A stretch of 64,000 bases of DNA, from positions 91,374 through 155,373 of the forward strand of contig NZ_FQUX01000011.1 in the NCBI RefSeq assembly GCF_900129275.1, in the 5' to 3' direction. Of this stretch, positions 42,632-53,663 are shown piece after piece (positions within the stretch are counted from its first letter, which is position 1; every line of letters begins with the position of its first letter). A program made the position numbers and the translations under genes. The DNA is from Arenibacter palladensis (GTDB lineage Bacteria; Bacteroidota; Bacteroidia; Flavobacteriales; Flavobacteriaceae). Below the pieces are notes generated by a model that was not told the DNA's origin, did not search any database, and saw only the letters and a list, made by a program, of their open reading frames with translations.

Positions 42632-44944
42632 TTGATAAAAGTAATCGTTAATATTGGTCAATATGTAAAGAAATATTGGCGTGGGGTTTATCTCTTGCCA
42701 TTTTTTGTTTTAGTACTTTGCTGTTCCCCGAATTCAAAAAGCAGTTTTACTACAAATTATTTGAAAATAAGTATTAATGAGCAGGGACTTATTTATAGCA
42801 TAGAGGACCTTACAAAGGTGCAAGCAAGGGAGCTGAGTCCAACGGACAAACCTTCTCCACTTTTGACTTTGTACAATAGCAAGCTAGACACCTTGTACCG
42901 GCCGCTGAGTGCCGAATTTAATTTGCCAAATAATATTATAAGGCTTGACTATCCCAATAATTCCAGAGCGGAAATCAGGGTTGAGCCAAAGGACAAATAT
43001 CTAAAATTCACCCTTGTTTCCCTGACCAACCGGGAAGATATTGAAGGCGTCCAATGGGGTTCTATCCATACCAATATTACCAATCTTTTTGGGGAGATTA
43101 TTGGAGTGGCCCGTGATACCAGTGAAACCGTCAATTATGCCCTGGGGATGCTGGCCCTGGACGACAATACCTTGGGCGGCACGTCTAGGACCATAGGAGA
43201 CGCCGCACCTTTTCAGTATGTCATCCACTCGCCTGATACTATCCAATACCCATTGCCGGAAGAACTATATGAGGGGCAAATTTTTACCTTGGGCGGCAAC
43301 GGAATTAGTGACGTAGCCTTTTATGCCCATAAAGAACCTTATTATAGAATTTTGTATGGCAATGCTGCTAAAATTGATGATAAGGGAAGGATATCCATTA
43401 CCTATAATTCAAGGGACAGAACAAAAGAGAGAGAAGTCTATTTTTCACTGATTCCCAATATGGAGGCTAATACCCCCAACCATTTGCAAGTTGAACCTTT
43501 GCCCGGTGTGGATTATATTGGGTCTTCGGTAGCTTTATGGGGCAGTCCGGATAGCACGGCCTTGATGGACGTTATTCAAGATATTGTTTTGTCTGAAGGA
43601 CTTCCCTATCCCACCTTGGATGGAAAATGGGTGAAGGACCCTGCCGCTTATGTTCCGGATGCCATTACCAGCGGGGGTCTTTACGATAGTATTATATCTT
43701 ATACCTCCAGATTGGGCTATAAGGCCATCAGTCTTTACGATCAGAGTTTTTTGCGGCCAGATCGCGGAAACGGGGGGTATATAGACGGGAAGGGTTTCGA
43801 AAAGAAACCATTGAAACTGACTTCTGGTAATTTGTCGCATAAGGCATTCGCCAATATGGCGGCAAAATATGGGATTACCATAGGGAGGACCCCTATTACT
43901 ACCTCCTTGGCCCCAGGGACCAAGGATGCTAGTCCAATTCCGAGTGATAGTCTTTGTTGCCAACAAGTACGTTTATTGGCAAATAAAATTAGCACAACAG
44001 ATACCCTTATACTTGTAAACGATCCCAAATATTTGGATGAGATTGCCAGTTGGGAGGGGCATGCCAAAAACCTGAATATGGTAAAAATAGGGAAGGAACT
44101 TATCCATTATCTAGGGGTTTCGGAAGACGAACCTTATCGCCTTTTGAATGTAGAACGGGGCTACTGGGGAACTACGCCCTCAGAACACAAAACCAATGAT
44201 ACTATATGTAAATTACAGGTAACAATTAATTACGGCTACGACGGATTGATACCTAATATGCAGCTTCAGGATAAAATTGCAGAGTATTATGCTGATGTAA
44301 GTTACATTAACGGTTTGGGTTATTACGATTTTGATGGCCAGGAGTTTTTGTTTAATAACGGGCAAGGATATTATTCGGCCAAGCGTTTTTTTGGTAAAAT
44401 GTTCGACAGGGCTGCTCAGCACGGTATTCCGCCTATCCGGTTTACGGGAGCTACTTTATCCGAGGGTTCATGGCATTATCAAAGTATATGGAATGTAGGA
44501 GGGGGGAAGAATCTATATGATGTGGAAACTAGGGAATGGGGAAGTACGACAAGCCAGGGAAAGGATCTTAGGGATGTAACCTATGCCAATTATTTTCCCG
44601 TGGGAATGGGGGGGAATTTTCCTATCAATGCCAATTCCACGGTTGAGCAATATGAACATATACAAGCAATTTCAGTTGGGATTGGTACTACATATAGTCT
44701 TTATTTAAATCAGAAAGATGTGGAAAGCTGTCCAGAAAAGGAAGCCATATTTAAGGTAATTAGAACTTGGGAAAATGCCAGGGCGGCAAATGCCTTTCCA
44801 AGGGAGGTAAAAAAACTTTTAGCAAAGCCTGAAAGGAATTGGAGATTGCTCGATGGCGATAACAAGGATTCCTGGTTATTGAACGAATTAAAGGAAGGTA
44901 AAATAGTTAATAGCTATATGTTAAAAAGGGCTGAAGGGTATTAG
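42632..44944 (+). CDS. Unassigned 770-residue lipoprotein, possible glycoside hydrolase-like fold
   Basis: A lipoprotein (signal YLLPFFVLVLCC). I do not recognise a named family. Residues ~45-300 look like a beta-sandwich (TNYLKISINEQGLIYSIEDL, then LKFTLVSLTNREDIEGVQWGSI). The C-terminal half looks like a TIM barrel with GLYDSIISYTSRLGYKAISLYDQSFL, AAKYGITIGRTPITTS, YADVSYINGLGYYDFDGQEF and HGIPPIRFTGATLSEGSWHYQS. The order recalls clan-D glycoside hydrolases, with D/E residues in YYDFDGQE as candidate acids. Residues ~445-535 look like an inserted small beta domain (MVKIGKELIHYLGVSEDEPYRLLNVERG). No ATG fits: the frame opens with TTG at 42632, 16 bp after an in-frame stop. It lies 82 bp after the PBP gene. 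Confidence 0.65.
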   Translation: MIKVIVNIGQYVKKYWRGVYLLPFFVLVLCCSPNSKSSFTTNYLKISINEQGLIYSIEDLTKVQARELSPTDKPSPLLTLYNSKLDTLYRPLSAEFNLPNNIIRLDYPNNSRAEIRVEPKDKYLKFTLVSLTNREDIEGVQWGSIHTNITNLFGEIIGVARDTSETVNYALGMLALDDNTLGGTSRTIGDAAPFQYVIHSPDTIQYPLPEELYEGQIFTLGGNGISDVAFYAHKEPYYRILYGNAAKIDDKGRISITYNSRDRTKEREVYFSLIPNMEANTPNHLQVEPLPGVDYIGSSVALWGSPDSTALMDVIQDIVLSEGLPYPTLDGKWVKDPAAYVPDAITSGGLYDSIISYTSRLGYKAISLYDQSFLRPDRGNGGYIDGKGFEKKPLKLTSGNLSHKAFANMAAKYGITIGRTPITTSLAPGTKDASPIPSDSLCCQQVRLLANKISTTDTLILVNDPKYLDEIASWEGHAKNLNMVKIGKELIHYLGVSEDEPYRLLNVERGYWGTTPSEHKTNDTICKLQVTINYGYDGLIPNMQLQDKIAEYYADVSYINGLGYYDFDGQEFLFNNGQGYYSAKRFFGKMFDRAAQHGIPPIRFTGATLSEGSWHYQSIWNVGGGKNLYDVETREWGSTTSQGKDLRDVTYANYFPVGMGGNFPINANSTVEQYEHIQAISVGIGTTYSLYLNQKDVESCPEKEAIFKVIRTWENARAANAFPREVKKLLAKPERNWRLLDGDNKDSWLLNELKEGKIVNSYMLKRAEGY

Positions 44945-45365
44945 ATCACTAAAAATGATGTTGGGGCCATGAACTATTGGTCATGCTGCAAATGTGATTT
45001 TTTTGGACATTTCTGGACATGAAAGTGATTGTATATAACCAGCTTTTGTAGTATCCTAAACCCATAATAAACACCTGCCATAGGCAAAAGCATGTGAACT
45101 TTTATTTGAAATGCACCTTTATCCGTTGAAATGCAGGTGATTGGCATGAAATACTCCCTATCGGTTTGATATTTTTACCTACATTTGTACAAACAAAATT
45201 TATAGGAAAAATATTACATTGTAAAAATAAACTTACCCAAAATAAGGAACGTCAAATCCTTGGCACTATTTCTGAATTATTATAGCTTAATAATAACCCC
45301 TGTAATTATTCGGAGATTACTATGCACTAGCGATTTGAATATCCCCTTTTACACTTTTTAAGATT
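44945..45365. other. Intergenic region before the response regulator
   Basis: AT-rich, no gene seen. A plus-strand TACATTTG box lies at 45180-45187, about 180 bases before the response regulator ATG, and is partly within a TTTGTACAAA palindrome. Confidence 0.45.
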
Positions 45366-45788
45366 ATGAAGATAGAGACAGTATGCATTATAGATGATGA
45401 TCCCATTTTTGTTTATGGAACCAAAATTTTATTAAACTACAACAGCAGTTTTGGTTCCTCTGTTATTGTACATGAGGATGGAAAGGAAGCTTTGGAAAAT
45501 CTTACTTCAATGGTTAGATCAGGTGAGAAACTGCCCGATGTTATCTTCTTGGATCTGAATATGCCCATCATGGATGGATGGGAATTTTTGGATGAATTTG
45601 TAAAATTGCCTATTGAGAACAAGCCAAGAGTGTATATAGTAAGCTCTTCAATAGATAATCAGGACATTGAAAGGGCCAAAACCTATGATATAGTAAAAGA
45701 CTTTATAGTAAAGCCATTGTCGGATTCCATTCTTTCCGATTTGTTCAAGACCATAGAAACGGAGGACCTACATAACACTTCACTCTAA
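45366..45788 (+). CDS. Single-domain response regulator
   Basis: A 140-residue stand-alone receiver domain. The acidic pocket is DDD at 10-12, the phosphoacceptor Asp63 lies in FLDLNMPIMDGWEF, the switch serine is in IVSSSID (near 94) and the conserved lysine is K116 in FIVKPLS. There is no output domain, so it acts by protein interaction in a phosphorelay, as is common for flavobacterial CheY-like regulators. No histidine kinase lies next to it. It converges on the RND efflux operon; no clear terminator is visible between them. Confidence 0.9.
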   Translation: MKIETVCIIDDDPIFVYGTKILLNYNSSFGSSVIVHEDGKEALENLTSMVRSGEKLPDVIFLDLNMPIMDGWEFLDEFVKLPIENKPRVYIVSSSIDNQDIERAKTYDIVKDFIVKPLSDSILSDLFKTIETEDLHNTSL

Positions 45789-45990
45789 AATTATTCACTT
45801 GGTTTATTTTGTAGAATAGCGCATTTTAGCGAATGGACTTTAATTACTTTTTGCACGAACATTAAGCTACTGTTTGATGCAACCATGCAGTTGATGATCG
45901 TATGTTTGTTGGAAATATCTTCTTTAGGGGAGAAGCTAACCCATTTCCTTTTAGATTTTTCAATTCGTTCAGGCATGGTTTGCGGCTATT

Positions 45991-48900
45991 TCATTTATCC
46001 ACTAGGACGTTGTTTTCCGGAACTTTGGTCTTGGAGACGTCCACTTGCTTTACCGTTCTACCTTTTTCAATGATCAGCCGTATATCCTCGAGGGTTAAAT
46101 ATAAACAGGGTACAATGACCAAAATGATCGTAGTAGCAAATACAATTCCAAATCCTAGGGAAATCGCCATAGGAATTAAATAATATGCCTGACTCGAAGT
46201 TTCAAGAATAATAGGGGCCAAACCCCCAAAAGTGGTCATGGTTGTTAGCATAATGGGCCTGAACCTTCTAAGGCCGGCTTCGTGAATGGAAGTGTAAATG
46301 GGATTTCCTTCCTTACGCCGTTTATTGGCATAGTCTATCATAATCAGGGAATCATTGACTACCACTCCAGATAACGCTATGACCCCCATTAAACTTACCA
46401 ATGAGAGGTCGTAGCCAAGTAAGATATGCCCTATAACGGCACCTACTATACCAAATGGAATGGCGGTCATGACGATCAAGGGCTGTGCATAGTTGTTAAA
46501 GGCTATGGCCAGCAATACGTAAATCAGACCCATGGCAATTGCGAAACCGGACCTAAGGGTGTTGGTACTTTCCCTCATATCTGCCTGGCTCCCTTCAAAG
46601 CTCCATGTAATCCCAGGGAAATCAGCTCGCAATTGTGGCAGTGTTTCTTCTTGTACCATATTAATGACCCTGGTTACGGCATTGGCCGGTTCAACGTCCA
46701 TGCCAACATTGACTATTCTACGGCCATCCCTACGATTGATACTGCTAAAGGCTTCCCTTTGTTCCACCTTCACCACATCCATTAAGGGGACCTCCAATCC
46801 GCTGGGTGTACGTATCAGGAAATCTTCCAAATTTTTGATATCCTTACGCTCTTCAATCGGCAGTTTTACCCGTACCTCAATTTCGTTCATTCCCCGCAGC
46901 TGCCTCATTGCCAAGGCTCCAAAAAAACCATCGCGCACCTGTCGGCCTACCTCGTCAGAAGTAAGCCCAAGGCTTCTACCTTGTGGTAATATCTTAAAAT
47001 CGAGCTGCATTTTTCCCTTGTTGTAGTTGTCCGTAACATCACGCGTATTGGAAAATGCCTTCATCCTTTCTACAAATGCGCCACTGGCTTTTTCCAGCAC
47101 ATTGATATCCGAATGGCTGAGGTCTATGCTAATGGCCTGCCTTGCACCTCCAGGACCTCTTTCGGCCTCAAAGGTAATTTGGTCCACCCCTTCAATATCC
47201 CCTATATTATCACGCCATAGGGCAATGATCTCGGCGGCTGTAATATCCCGTTGGTCCGGAGGCAACATCACAATTTCAACGTCTATAAAATTCTGTCCAC
47301 GTACGTTCGTCTTAATTCCCTCTGCTACTTCGTAAAGATTGTGCTCATCAAACATGCGCTGGGTAGATTTGGTGATGGCGTGTGCAACTTTGGCCGCCTG
47401 ATCCGGAGTGGTGCCAACCGGTAGGCGAACCCCAGCTTCTATTTCGTCGGCTGCAACTTCGGGCATCATAATCATTCCCATATGTCCACTATAGCCATAG
47501 CCTCCAACGATAAGTAATAGAACAACAGCGGCAGTAAGCGTAATATATCGGTATTGTAAACACTTGTCGAGCAACGGGCGATATTGATTTTCTATAAAAC
47601 GGTCAAAACCATTGGCAAATGAACGCTGCCATCCTTCAAGCTTTTTTACCCATTTGTTCTTATTGGTTTCTTTTTTAAGATGTGCCAAATGGGATGGTAG
47701 AATAAATAGTGCTTCCAACAATGAAACCCCTAAAATTACAATCACCACTGCAGGCAAAGGTTGCCAGAATTTCCCAGTTTCACCGGGCATAAATAAGAGG
47801 GGTACAAAGGCTATAATGGTTGTCACAATGCTAAATACTACCGGTAAGGAAACATCTTTGGTTCCCGCAATGGCGGCTTCGATGGGGCTTAACCCTTTCT
47901 GTCGGTATTCGTACACATTTTCCCCGACTACAATGGCATCATCCACAACAATTCCCAGCACTACCAAAAATCCGAACATGGAAATCATGTTTACGCTGAT
48001 ACCGATGAGGGGCAGGAATATCATTCCTCCCACAAAGGAAACCGTCATGCCCATCATTACCCAGAAAGCTAGACGATACTCCAAAAATAGGGTAAGTATA
48101 ATCAGCACAATTATAATGGCGAGAACCCCATTTTCAGTCAGAAGCGATAAGCGTTCCCGATAATCCGCTGCGCGATTGCTATCCGTGCGATATTTGATCC
48201 CCGGAGGAAGCTGGAAGTCTTCCATGATGCCTTCCACGGCATCGGCAATCTCCAGAGGGGACTGATTCCCAATTCGGAAAATGCGAAGTTCCACATAGTT
48301 TTCTTGATTGAACTGTCCGTGAAATCCGGTTTCCTCAAAACCATCGGTGATGGTGGCAATATCCTCCAAAGTCACCTTGGCCCCAGAGTCGGAAGAGATT
48401 ATAGTGATATTTCCATATTCCTTGGCCCATTGTTTCCTCTCCTGCATGCGCAGTAATATTTCCCCGCTTTGGGTTTGTACCGCTCCGGCAGGTACGTCAT
48501 TGCTACTTTGTTCAATAATGTCCGCTACCTGTCCAAGGGTCAGGTTGTATTTTTGTAGGTTGTGGCGGGGTATCTCGATCCGGGTTTCATAATCCGGGAC
48601 ATTTCCCAGTTCCACCTGTGTAATCTTGGGATTGCTGAGAAGGATATTACGTAGACGTTCTGCTAATTGGCGGAGGGTCCAAATATCAGCCTTGCCATAT
48701 AATCCAATTTGAAGTACATCCCGTTGACGGGACTGCAGGCTTACAATGGGCTGTTCAATATCATCTGGAAAGGTACGTATACGATTAATGGCCTGATCAA
48801 TATCTTGGAAGGCCTTCATTCGTTCCGATCCTGCAACAAGTTCTATAAGGATCTGTCCCGAACCCTCATTGGCTTCGGAAGCAATTTCCTTTATTCCCTG

Positions 48901-49164
48901 TACAGCCCTAACGGCTTCCTCTACGGGCTGCAGGATACCTTGCTCTACCTCTGCCGGGGAGGCACCTGGGTAAGCTACCGAGACTTCAACAAAATCTAAC
49001 TGAAATTCTGGAAATACTTCTTTTTGTATTTTGAACATGGTAAAAATTCCACCACCGAGGAGTACCAACATAAGTAGGTTGGTGGCAATGGAGTTCTTGG
49101 CCATATAGGCAATGGCACCTTCTTTCCTTGGAATTTTATTTTCTGTCTTTTCCTTTTCTACCAT
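45991..49164 (-). CDS. RND efflux transporter permease
   Basis: A 1057-residue inner-membrane pump of the AcrB/HAE1-like RND group. It has 12 membrane segments in two halves, each followed by a large periplasmic loop ([42 protein letters not shown]). The proton-relay aspartates are in [19 protein letters not shown], and the second-half [24 protein letters not shown] is typical. It is the last gene of a three-gene operon, 7 bp after the adaptor. Substrates (drugs, metals excluded by lack of a CusA-type motif, or lipids) cannot be read. Confidence 0.93.
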   Translation of the reverse strand: MVEKEKTENKIPRKEGAIAYMAKNSIATNLLMLVLLGGGIFTMFKIQKEVFPEFQLDFVEVSVAYPGASPAEVEQGILQPVEEAVRAVQGIKEIASEANEGSGQILIELVAGSERMKAFQDIDQAINRIRTFPDDIEQPIVSLQSRQRDVLQIGLYGKADIWTLRQLAERLRNILLSNPKITQVELGNVPDYETRIEIPRHNLQKYNLTLGQVADIIEQSSNDVPAGAVQTQSGEILLRMQERKQWAKEYGNITIISSDSGAKVTLEDIATITDGFEETGFHGQFNQENYVELRIFRIGNQSPLEIADAVEGIMEDFQLPPGIKYRTDSNRAADYRERLSLLTENGVLAIIIVLIILTLFLEYRLAFWVMMGMTVSFVGGMIFLPLIGISVNMISMFGFLVVLGIVVDDAIVVGENVYEYRQKGLSPIEAAIAGTKDVSLPVVFSIVTTIIAFVPLLFMPGETGKFWQPLPAVVIVILGVSLLEALFILPSHLAHLKKETNKNKWVKKLEGWQRSFANGFDRFIENQYRPLLDKCLQYRYITLTAAVVLLLIVGGYGYSGHMGMIMMPEVAADEIEAGVRLPVGTTPDQAAKVAHAITKSTQRMFDEHNLYEVAEGIKTNVRGQNFIDVEIVMLPPDQRDITAAEIIALWRDNIGDIEGVDQITFEAERGPGGARQAISIDLSHSDINVLEKASGAFVERMKAFSNTRDVTDNYNKGKMQLDFKILPQGRSLGLTSDEVGRQVRDGFFGALAMRQLRGMNEIEVRVKLPIEERKDIKNLEDFLIRTPSGLEVPLMDVVKVEQREAFSSINRRDGRRIVNVGMDVEPANAVTRVINMVQEETLPQLRADFPGITWSFEGSQADMRESTNTLRSGFAIAMGLIYVLLAIAFNNYAQPLIVMTAIPFGIVGAVIGHILLGYDLSLVSLMGVIALSGVVVNDSLIMIDYANKRRKEGNPIYTSIHEAGLRRFRPIMLTTMTTFGGLAPIILETSSQAYYLIPMAISLGFGIVFATTIILVIVPCLYLTLEDIRLIIEKGRTVKQVDVSKTKVPENNVLVDK

Positions 49165-49171
49165 GGTCTAA

Positions 49172-50380
49172 CTATTGCGTCGGTTCTTTTTCAGAGCCTT
49201 CAGCCCTTGTTCTTAGTCCAATTCCATTGCTAACCGTACTTAAATCTGTGATAACTACATGTTCTCCTTCTTTTAAGCCTTCTCTAATATAGGCGTACTC
49301 ATTATCCGTAAGTGCGATATCGACTTCGCGAATTTCCAATTTGTCGTCCTTCATCACCCAAACCGTTTCGTTACTTCTAATATAATCCCTGTTCAGACGT
49401 ACTATATCGTCCAATTTATTGGCCTGCATCTCCACTTCAACAAAGGTGCCTATCATTAATTTTGGCCTCCCCTCCAAATCGGTATTTTTGGCCAATGGAT
49501 CTGCCACTTTTATCAACACTCTTGCTAGGCGGGTCTGCCCGTCCAAGGCTCCAATTTGTTTGTCCAGATACCCTTCACGATACTGCCCACCTGGCCAGGC
49601 CGTAGAATTTTTTATAAGTACGGTAGAACCCCTGTCTTTATCATTTTCAGGAAAGCGCAGCCATTGAAGTTTGGAGACCGGTACGGTTGCAGTAACCCAG
49701 TAATAGTCCGTACCAACTAGTCTGCCTAAATCGTCCCCGGGGCCTACTTGGGAACCTGTGGTGACGTTCTGGCTAAGAATATGTGCATCAAAGGGAGCGC
49801 GGATAGTAGTTCTTTCCAAGTTTAATTGTGCCTGATCCACAGAAGCTTTGGCGCCCACAATGGTAGCCTTAACGGCATTAAGTTGGGGTTGCCGTAATAC
49901 CAATTGTCGTTCTTCCACGGACAGAGGATTATCTTTAAAAAGGGAATCGTTGGTTATAAGCTTTAAATCTTGTTCCGCTATTTGCTGTCGGCCCATTTCG
50001 GTATCCAAGGTAGTCTTGGATTGCAGGAGTTCGCTCTTTCTAAGTTCCAGGGTATTTTTATAATCAGAAGGGTCTATCTGTAACAGGGGTTGATTCTTTT
50101 TTACAAAACCTCCTGGAGTAAAAGCAGGATCCCTACGTATTATCTGACCTGATACCAACGGACTCAAGGTAATATCCTCCACGGGTTGCACTGTCCCTGT
50201 AGCTGCTATGGTAGGTTCAAAGGAGCCTCCCTTTACAGTAATCACATCCACCAACATGGCCGTTTCTATACTTGCCCCTTCGGTCTTTGCCTCTGGTTCC
50301 GTAGAAAATATTAGGGTGGTGATTGCAATCCCTGCAATTAGAATAGCTAAACATATCCACAGTATTTTTTTATTGCTCAT
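49172..50380 (-). CDS. RND efflux periplasmic adaptor (membrane fusion protein)
   Basis: A 402-residue HlyD/AcrA-type adaptor linking pump and outer-membrane channel. An N-terminal membrane anchor (KILWICLAILIAGIAITTLIF) is followed by the split lipoyl domain (GTVQPVEDITLSPLVSGQIIR ... TTIRAPFDAHILSQNVTTGSQVG). Between the two halves is an alpha-hairpin rich in Leu, Gln and Lys, and a beta-barrel domain comes after it. It is the middle gene of the operon, with 12 bp to the upstream channel gene and 7 bp to the pump gene. Confidence 0.93.
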   Translation of the reverse strand: MSNKKILWICLAILIAGIAITTLIFSTEPEAKTEGASIETAMLVDVITVKGGSFEPTIAATGTVQPVEDITLSPLVSGQIIRRDPAFTPGGFVKKNQPLLQIDPSDYKNTLELRKSELLQSKTTLDTEMGRQQIAEQDLKLITNDSLFKDNPLSVEERQLVLRQPQLNAVKATIVGAKASVDQAQLNLERTTIRAPFDAHILSQNVTTGSQVGPGDDLGRLVGTDYYWVTATVPVSKLQWLRFPENDKDRGSTVLIKNSTAWPGGQYREGYLDKQIGALDGQTRLARVLIKVADPLAKNTDLEGRPKLMIGTFVEVEMQANKLDDIVRLNRDYIRSNETVWVMKDDKLEIREVDIALTDNEYAYIREGLKEGEHVVITDLSTVSNGIGLRTRAEGSEKEPTQ

Positions 50381-50392
50381 ATAGTTAAATTT

Positions 50393-51823
50393 CTATTGAT
50401 TGTCTATTTCTCTCTCTGTTTCAAATCCACCCGCCAATGCCCTGTACAATGCAATTCTTATGAGAATTAGTTGCCGTTGGGACACTACATAATCCCTGCG
50501 GAGTTGTTGCTCGGCGTCCAAACCTATAAGTACATCCAAATAGGGGCTGAATCCATTGAGGAACTCTACCCGTAATTGTCTGTTGCTTTTTTGTGCCAAT
50601 TCCAACTGTCTGGCTATATTTTCTACCCTTTGTTTTTGCTTTAATTCCTGTATAAGGCCATTCTCCACTTCTTGAAATGCTTCCAAAGTGGTCTGACCAT
50701 ATTCCAAAAGGCGTTGTTGTTTAACGGCCTGGGTCCTGTCCACTTCAGCACTTAGCTGTCCGCCATAGAAAAGGGGAGCCAATATGTTTCCGGCTAAGGT
50801 ATAGGCCCAATTGTCAAAAAGATTTTGAAAGCTGTTGGAACGTAGTTGTCCTCTGGCACTTACCGATATTCTTGGGTATTTACTGCGCACAGCAGACGCC
50901 ATATCCCTATCCGCAGCGAGTAATATGGCGTAGGATTGTTGTATGTCCGGTCTGCGTCTAATAAGTTCCAAGGGAATACCAATCTCAGGTAAGTCTGGCA
51001 GTGTTGGTAGATCCTTGGTCTCAAAAGCAACATTACTTTGTGGTTGTTTGCCCAAAAGAACCGCCAATTGATTTTCCAAAAGGGCTACATTGGTTTCAAA
51101 AATTATCTGTTGCTCCTTGGTACTTTCCAGTAGTTGGGCCTGTCTCAGAATATCCACTGCCCTAATCTGACCTCCCACAAACCTCGTTCTTATAAGTTTA
51201 ATAATATCCTCATTGGTAGAAATTTGGTCCAAGGTAATTTGCAGTTGTTTTTTAGCCGCAATTAGTTGGTACCAAATTGTTGCAATTTCTGCGGAAAGGG
51301 ATATTGCGGCGGTTCGGTAATCATAAAGGCTAGCTTCCGACCTGAATTTTTCTGCCTGTACCGCAGTTCTTATCCTGCCCCATAAATCCAGTTCGTAATT
51401 GGCCGACAGACCCAATTGTGTATTTTCCCCGCCCACAAAATCGGGTTCCGGTAAATTAATTGCAGACTGTGCGCTAGCTCCAATTTGTGGCCATTTATCG
51501 GCACCTTCACGTGCTACAATGGCCTTTGCTGCCAAAAATTGTTGCCAAGTAGCCGCTAGATTCATGTTGGACTGTAATGCGGAATCGATAAGAATATTAA
51601 GTTGTTCATCGTTGAAGGCGGTCCACCATTTGTCTTCCAAAACACTTGAGCCACTATAAGAGAATTCCTCTAAGCCATCTATGGGTAACGCTACATTTGA
51701 AAATTTGGGGGAACAGCCAAAGAAGAGTAATACGAGGATCAAAAAACAAAATGCAAAGGTCTTTTGAATACCTATTAGTTTGAATTGCGTTTTTAATCTT
51801 AGGAAAGTACTTTTAGTCTGCAA
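50393..51823 (-). CDS. NodT-type outer-membrane efflux channel lipoprotein
   Basis: A 476-residue TolC-like channel of the NodT subfamily with a lipoprotein signal (FCFLILVLLFFGCSPKF). Repeated long helices of the OEP fold are seen (LATWQQFLAAKAIVAREGADKWPQIG, LSANYELDLWGRIRTAVQAEKFR, FVGGQIRAVDILRQAQLLESTKEQ, LELIRRRPDIQQSYAILLAADRDMASA and the equivalent second half). It is the first gene of the operon channel-adaptor-pump. No ATG lies before the signal sequence; a TTG at 51823 is the best start. No TAnnTTTG box is evident upstream. Confidence 0.9.
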   Translation of the reverse strand: MQTKSTFLRLKTQFKLIGIQKTFAFCFLILVLLFFGCSPKFSNVALPIDGLEEFSYSGSSVLEDKWWTAFNDEQLNILIDSALQSNMNLAATWQQFLAAKAIVAREGADKWPQIGASAQSAINLPEPDFVGGENTQLGLSANYELDLWGRIRTAVQAEKFRSEASLYDYRTAAISLSAEIATIWYQLIAAKKQLQITLDQISTNEDIIKLIRTRFVGGQIRAVDILRQAQLLESTKEQQIIFETNVALLENQLAVLLGKQPQSNVAFETKDLPTLPDLPEIGIPLELIRRRPDIQQSYAILLAADRDMASAVRSKYPRISVSARGQLRSNSFQNLFDNWAYTLAGNILAPLFYGGQLSAEVDRTQAVKQQRLLEYGQTTLEAFQEVENGLIQELKQKQRVENIARQLELAQKSNRQLRVEFLNGFSPYLDVLIGLDAEQQLRRDYVVSQRQLILIRIALYRALAGGFETEREIDNQ

Positions 51824-52091
51824 TGGTAGGGTTATATTTAGGTTTTCCCTAAAATACTTTTTTTAGCCGTATTACTGTATTAACAAAATCTTAATTGTTA
51901 ATAATATCTTAAGGAAATGGGTCTGGGTTTTGCCAATACCAATTGCGTTTGTAATGATTTTTTTGCTGCGTTTGCTTTAACAATAATTTGGATAAACTGT
52001 TAGTTGTCGGAACATACTAGGTTCAGATGATAAACGAATGAGGGTATTAAATGTAACCTGTAATAACCCTTTTTAATAAGCTTATCTATAA

Positions 52092-53663
52092 TTATTCGGT
52101 TGAATTGGAAGCCGGAATAAAATGGGCTTTCAAATCCGGTTGGGCCATAGTACTGTCCAATGGAAACATGGGTCTTTTGATACGTTTATAACCCAATCTA
52201 TTAAGGTCTTGATCTACACCGCCCGGGGTCAATGCCATAACCCAATCGCCGCGCATATCGTACAGTTCCGGTACCAAGTAACCTATCTTGACAACAATGA
52301 TATCCGTTTCTTTAGGATTCAATCCTAAATTGGTGAAGTCGCTTAAATAATGGTACGGCTTTCTTTTTTTGGTAACGATTACCTGTATACTTCCAATTTT
52401 AACAACGACCTCCACTTCTGCGTTCACATCACCGGCCTTGATAGCTTCAATGGTTCCTTCCAGTTCCAAAGGACCTGCAAATCGGTCATCAACGGCTGCA
52501 CCGGCCATGGCCTTAATTGTTCCACCTACACCTATTTGAATGGCTTTTTCAATAAATTCCGGTCCAGGAATAGAGGCATAAATCAAGGAAGGACCTTTGT
52601 CCGATTTAAATTCCGGTCTGGCCAACAATTGTTGCAATGTCCACGTAACGTCTCCTGCACCGCCAGCAGTTGGGTTGTCTCCCATATCACTGATCATAAA
52701 TGGATGTTTTTCGCTGGACAGTGCCATTTTTAAACTTTCTTCCAATGTTGTAGTTGGGGCAACAAATTCGAATTGTTTCCGCACATCCCAAAAGCTTTGC
52801 GCCAATGTTTCGGCACCTTTTTCAACTTTTTCCTTATCATCGCCGGTAACCATGACTACGGCATGGTTGCGCGGTTCATCTGCCCAGGCATATCCAATCC
52901 AAATGGCCGCGTCTATAATACCTTCTTCATTGGCTACATCGGGAACTTGTGCATATAAACTTTTGCCCGGTTCAATTCGGGTACTGGTTTTCTCGCCTGG
53001 TAATAATATGGGTACAGGGATCCAAGCCTTGTATTGAGGCTTTCCTTTGCCGTTTTCAAGTCGTTCCAGAAGATTGGTGACCGCCCTTTTTTTGGATTGG
53101 ATGGCATCCTCGTGGGGCGCCATTCTATAACAGGTTATCAAATCGGTATTTTTTGCCAATTTTTCGGACACGTTTCCATGGAGGTCCATAGAGGTGGATA
53201 TAAGCACCTGGGTTCCTATCACGCCTCTAATTCTTTCTATAAAGTCACCTTCAGGGTCGTCCAATCCAACGACACTCATGGCACCGTGTATATCAAAGAA
53301 AAGTCCGTCATAGGGACCATCTTCCTTTAATAATTTTAAGGTTTTGGTTACCAAGGATTCGTATGCTTCACGGGTTACTGTTCCGCCTGGCAATGATTTT
53401 CCGACCAAGGTAGGTACCCATTGTGCCCTATGCCTATTTAAAGAATCTATCTGAAGAAACGGGTACTTGGCAAAAATAGAGTCACCTATTTTGGCGTGAA
53501 AGGCTTCTTCATGGGTTAAGGCAGGTGAAAAGGTACTGCTTTCTATTCCCAGACCTGCAATGGCAATTTTAGGCAGTTCTTTTGTTGATTTTTCATTTTT
53601 GCCTTGTTGGCATGAAGCCATTAGGACCAAGAGAAGGATATAGCAATTGTAAAGTGGTTTCAA
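52092..53663 (-). CDS. M81 family metallopeptidase-like lipoprotein (MlrC-like)
   Basis: A 523-residue lipoprotein (signal YILLLVLMASC) of the M81/MlrC family. Family marks: IAIAGLGIESSTFSPALTHEEAF at the N-terminus, LFFDIHGAMSVVGLDDPEGDFIERIR with a candidate zinc histidine, STSMDLHGNVS, CYRMAPHEDAIQSKKRA, ISDMGDNPTAGGAGDVTWTL and the C-terminal IIVVKIGYLVPELYDMRGDWVMALTPGGVDQDL. MlrC takes part in microcystin degradation in Sphingomonas; in most bacteria the substrate is unknown, perhaps an amidohydrolase-type peptide or cyclic compound. No ATG fits; TTG at 53663 opens the signal peptide. It stands alone after 400 bp of non-coding DNA. Confidence 0.88.
   Translation of the reverse strand: MKPLYNCYILLLVLMASCQQGKNEKSTKELPKIAIAGLGIESSTFSPALTHEEAFHAKIGDSIFAKYPFLQIDSLNRHRAQWVPTLVGKSLPGGTVTREAYESLVTKTLKLLKEDGPYDGLFFDIHGAMSVVGLDDPEGDFIERIRGVIGTQVLISTSMDLHGNVSEKLAKNTDLITCYRMAPHEDAIQSKKRAVTNLLERLENGKGKPQYKAWIPVPILLPGEKTSTRIEPGKSLYAQVPDVANEEGIIDAAIWIGYAWADEPRNHAVVMVTGDDKEKVEKGAETLAQSFWDVRKQFEFVAPTTTLEESLKMALSSEKHPFMISDMGDNPTAGGAGDVTWTLQQLLARPEFKSDKGPSLIYASIPGPEFIEKAIQIGVGGTIKAMAGAAVDDRFAGPLELEGTIEAIKAGDVNAEVEVVVKIGSIQVIVTKKRKPYHYLSDFTNLGLNPKETDIIVVKIGYLVPELYDMRGDWVMALTPGGVDQDLNRLGYKRIKRPMFPLDSTMAQPDLKAHFIPASNSTE

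Noticed and set aside
45791..45976. 61-codon minus-strand frame between the response regulator and the RND pump
   Set aside because: No promoter, composition like non-coding DNA, and only Lys/Ser-rich sequence without a pattern.
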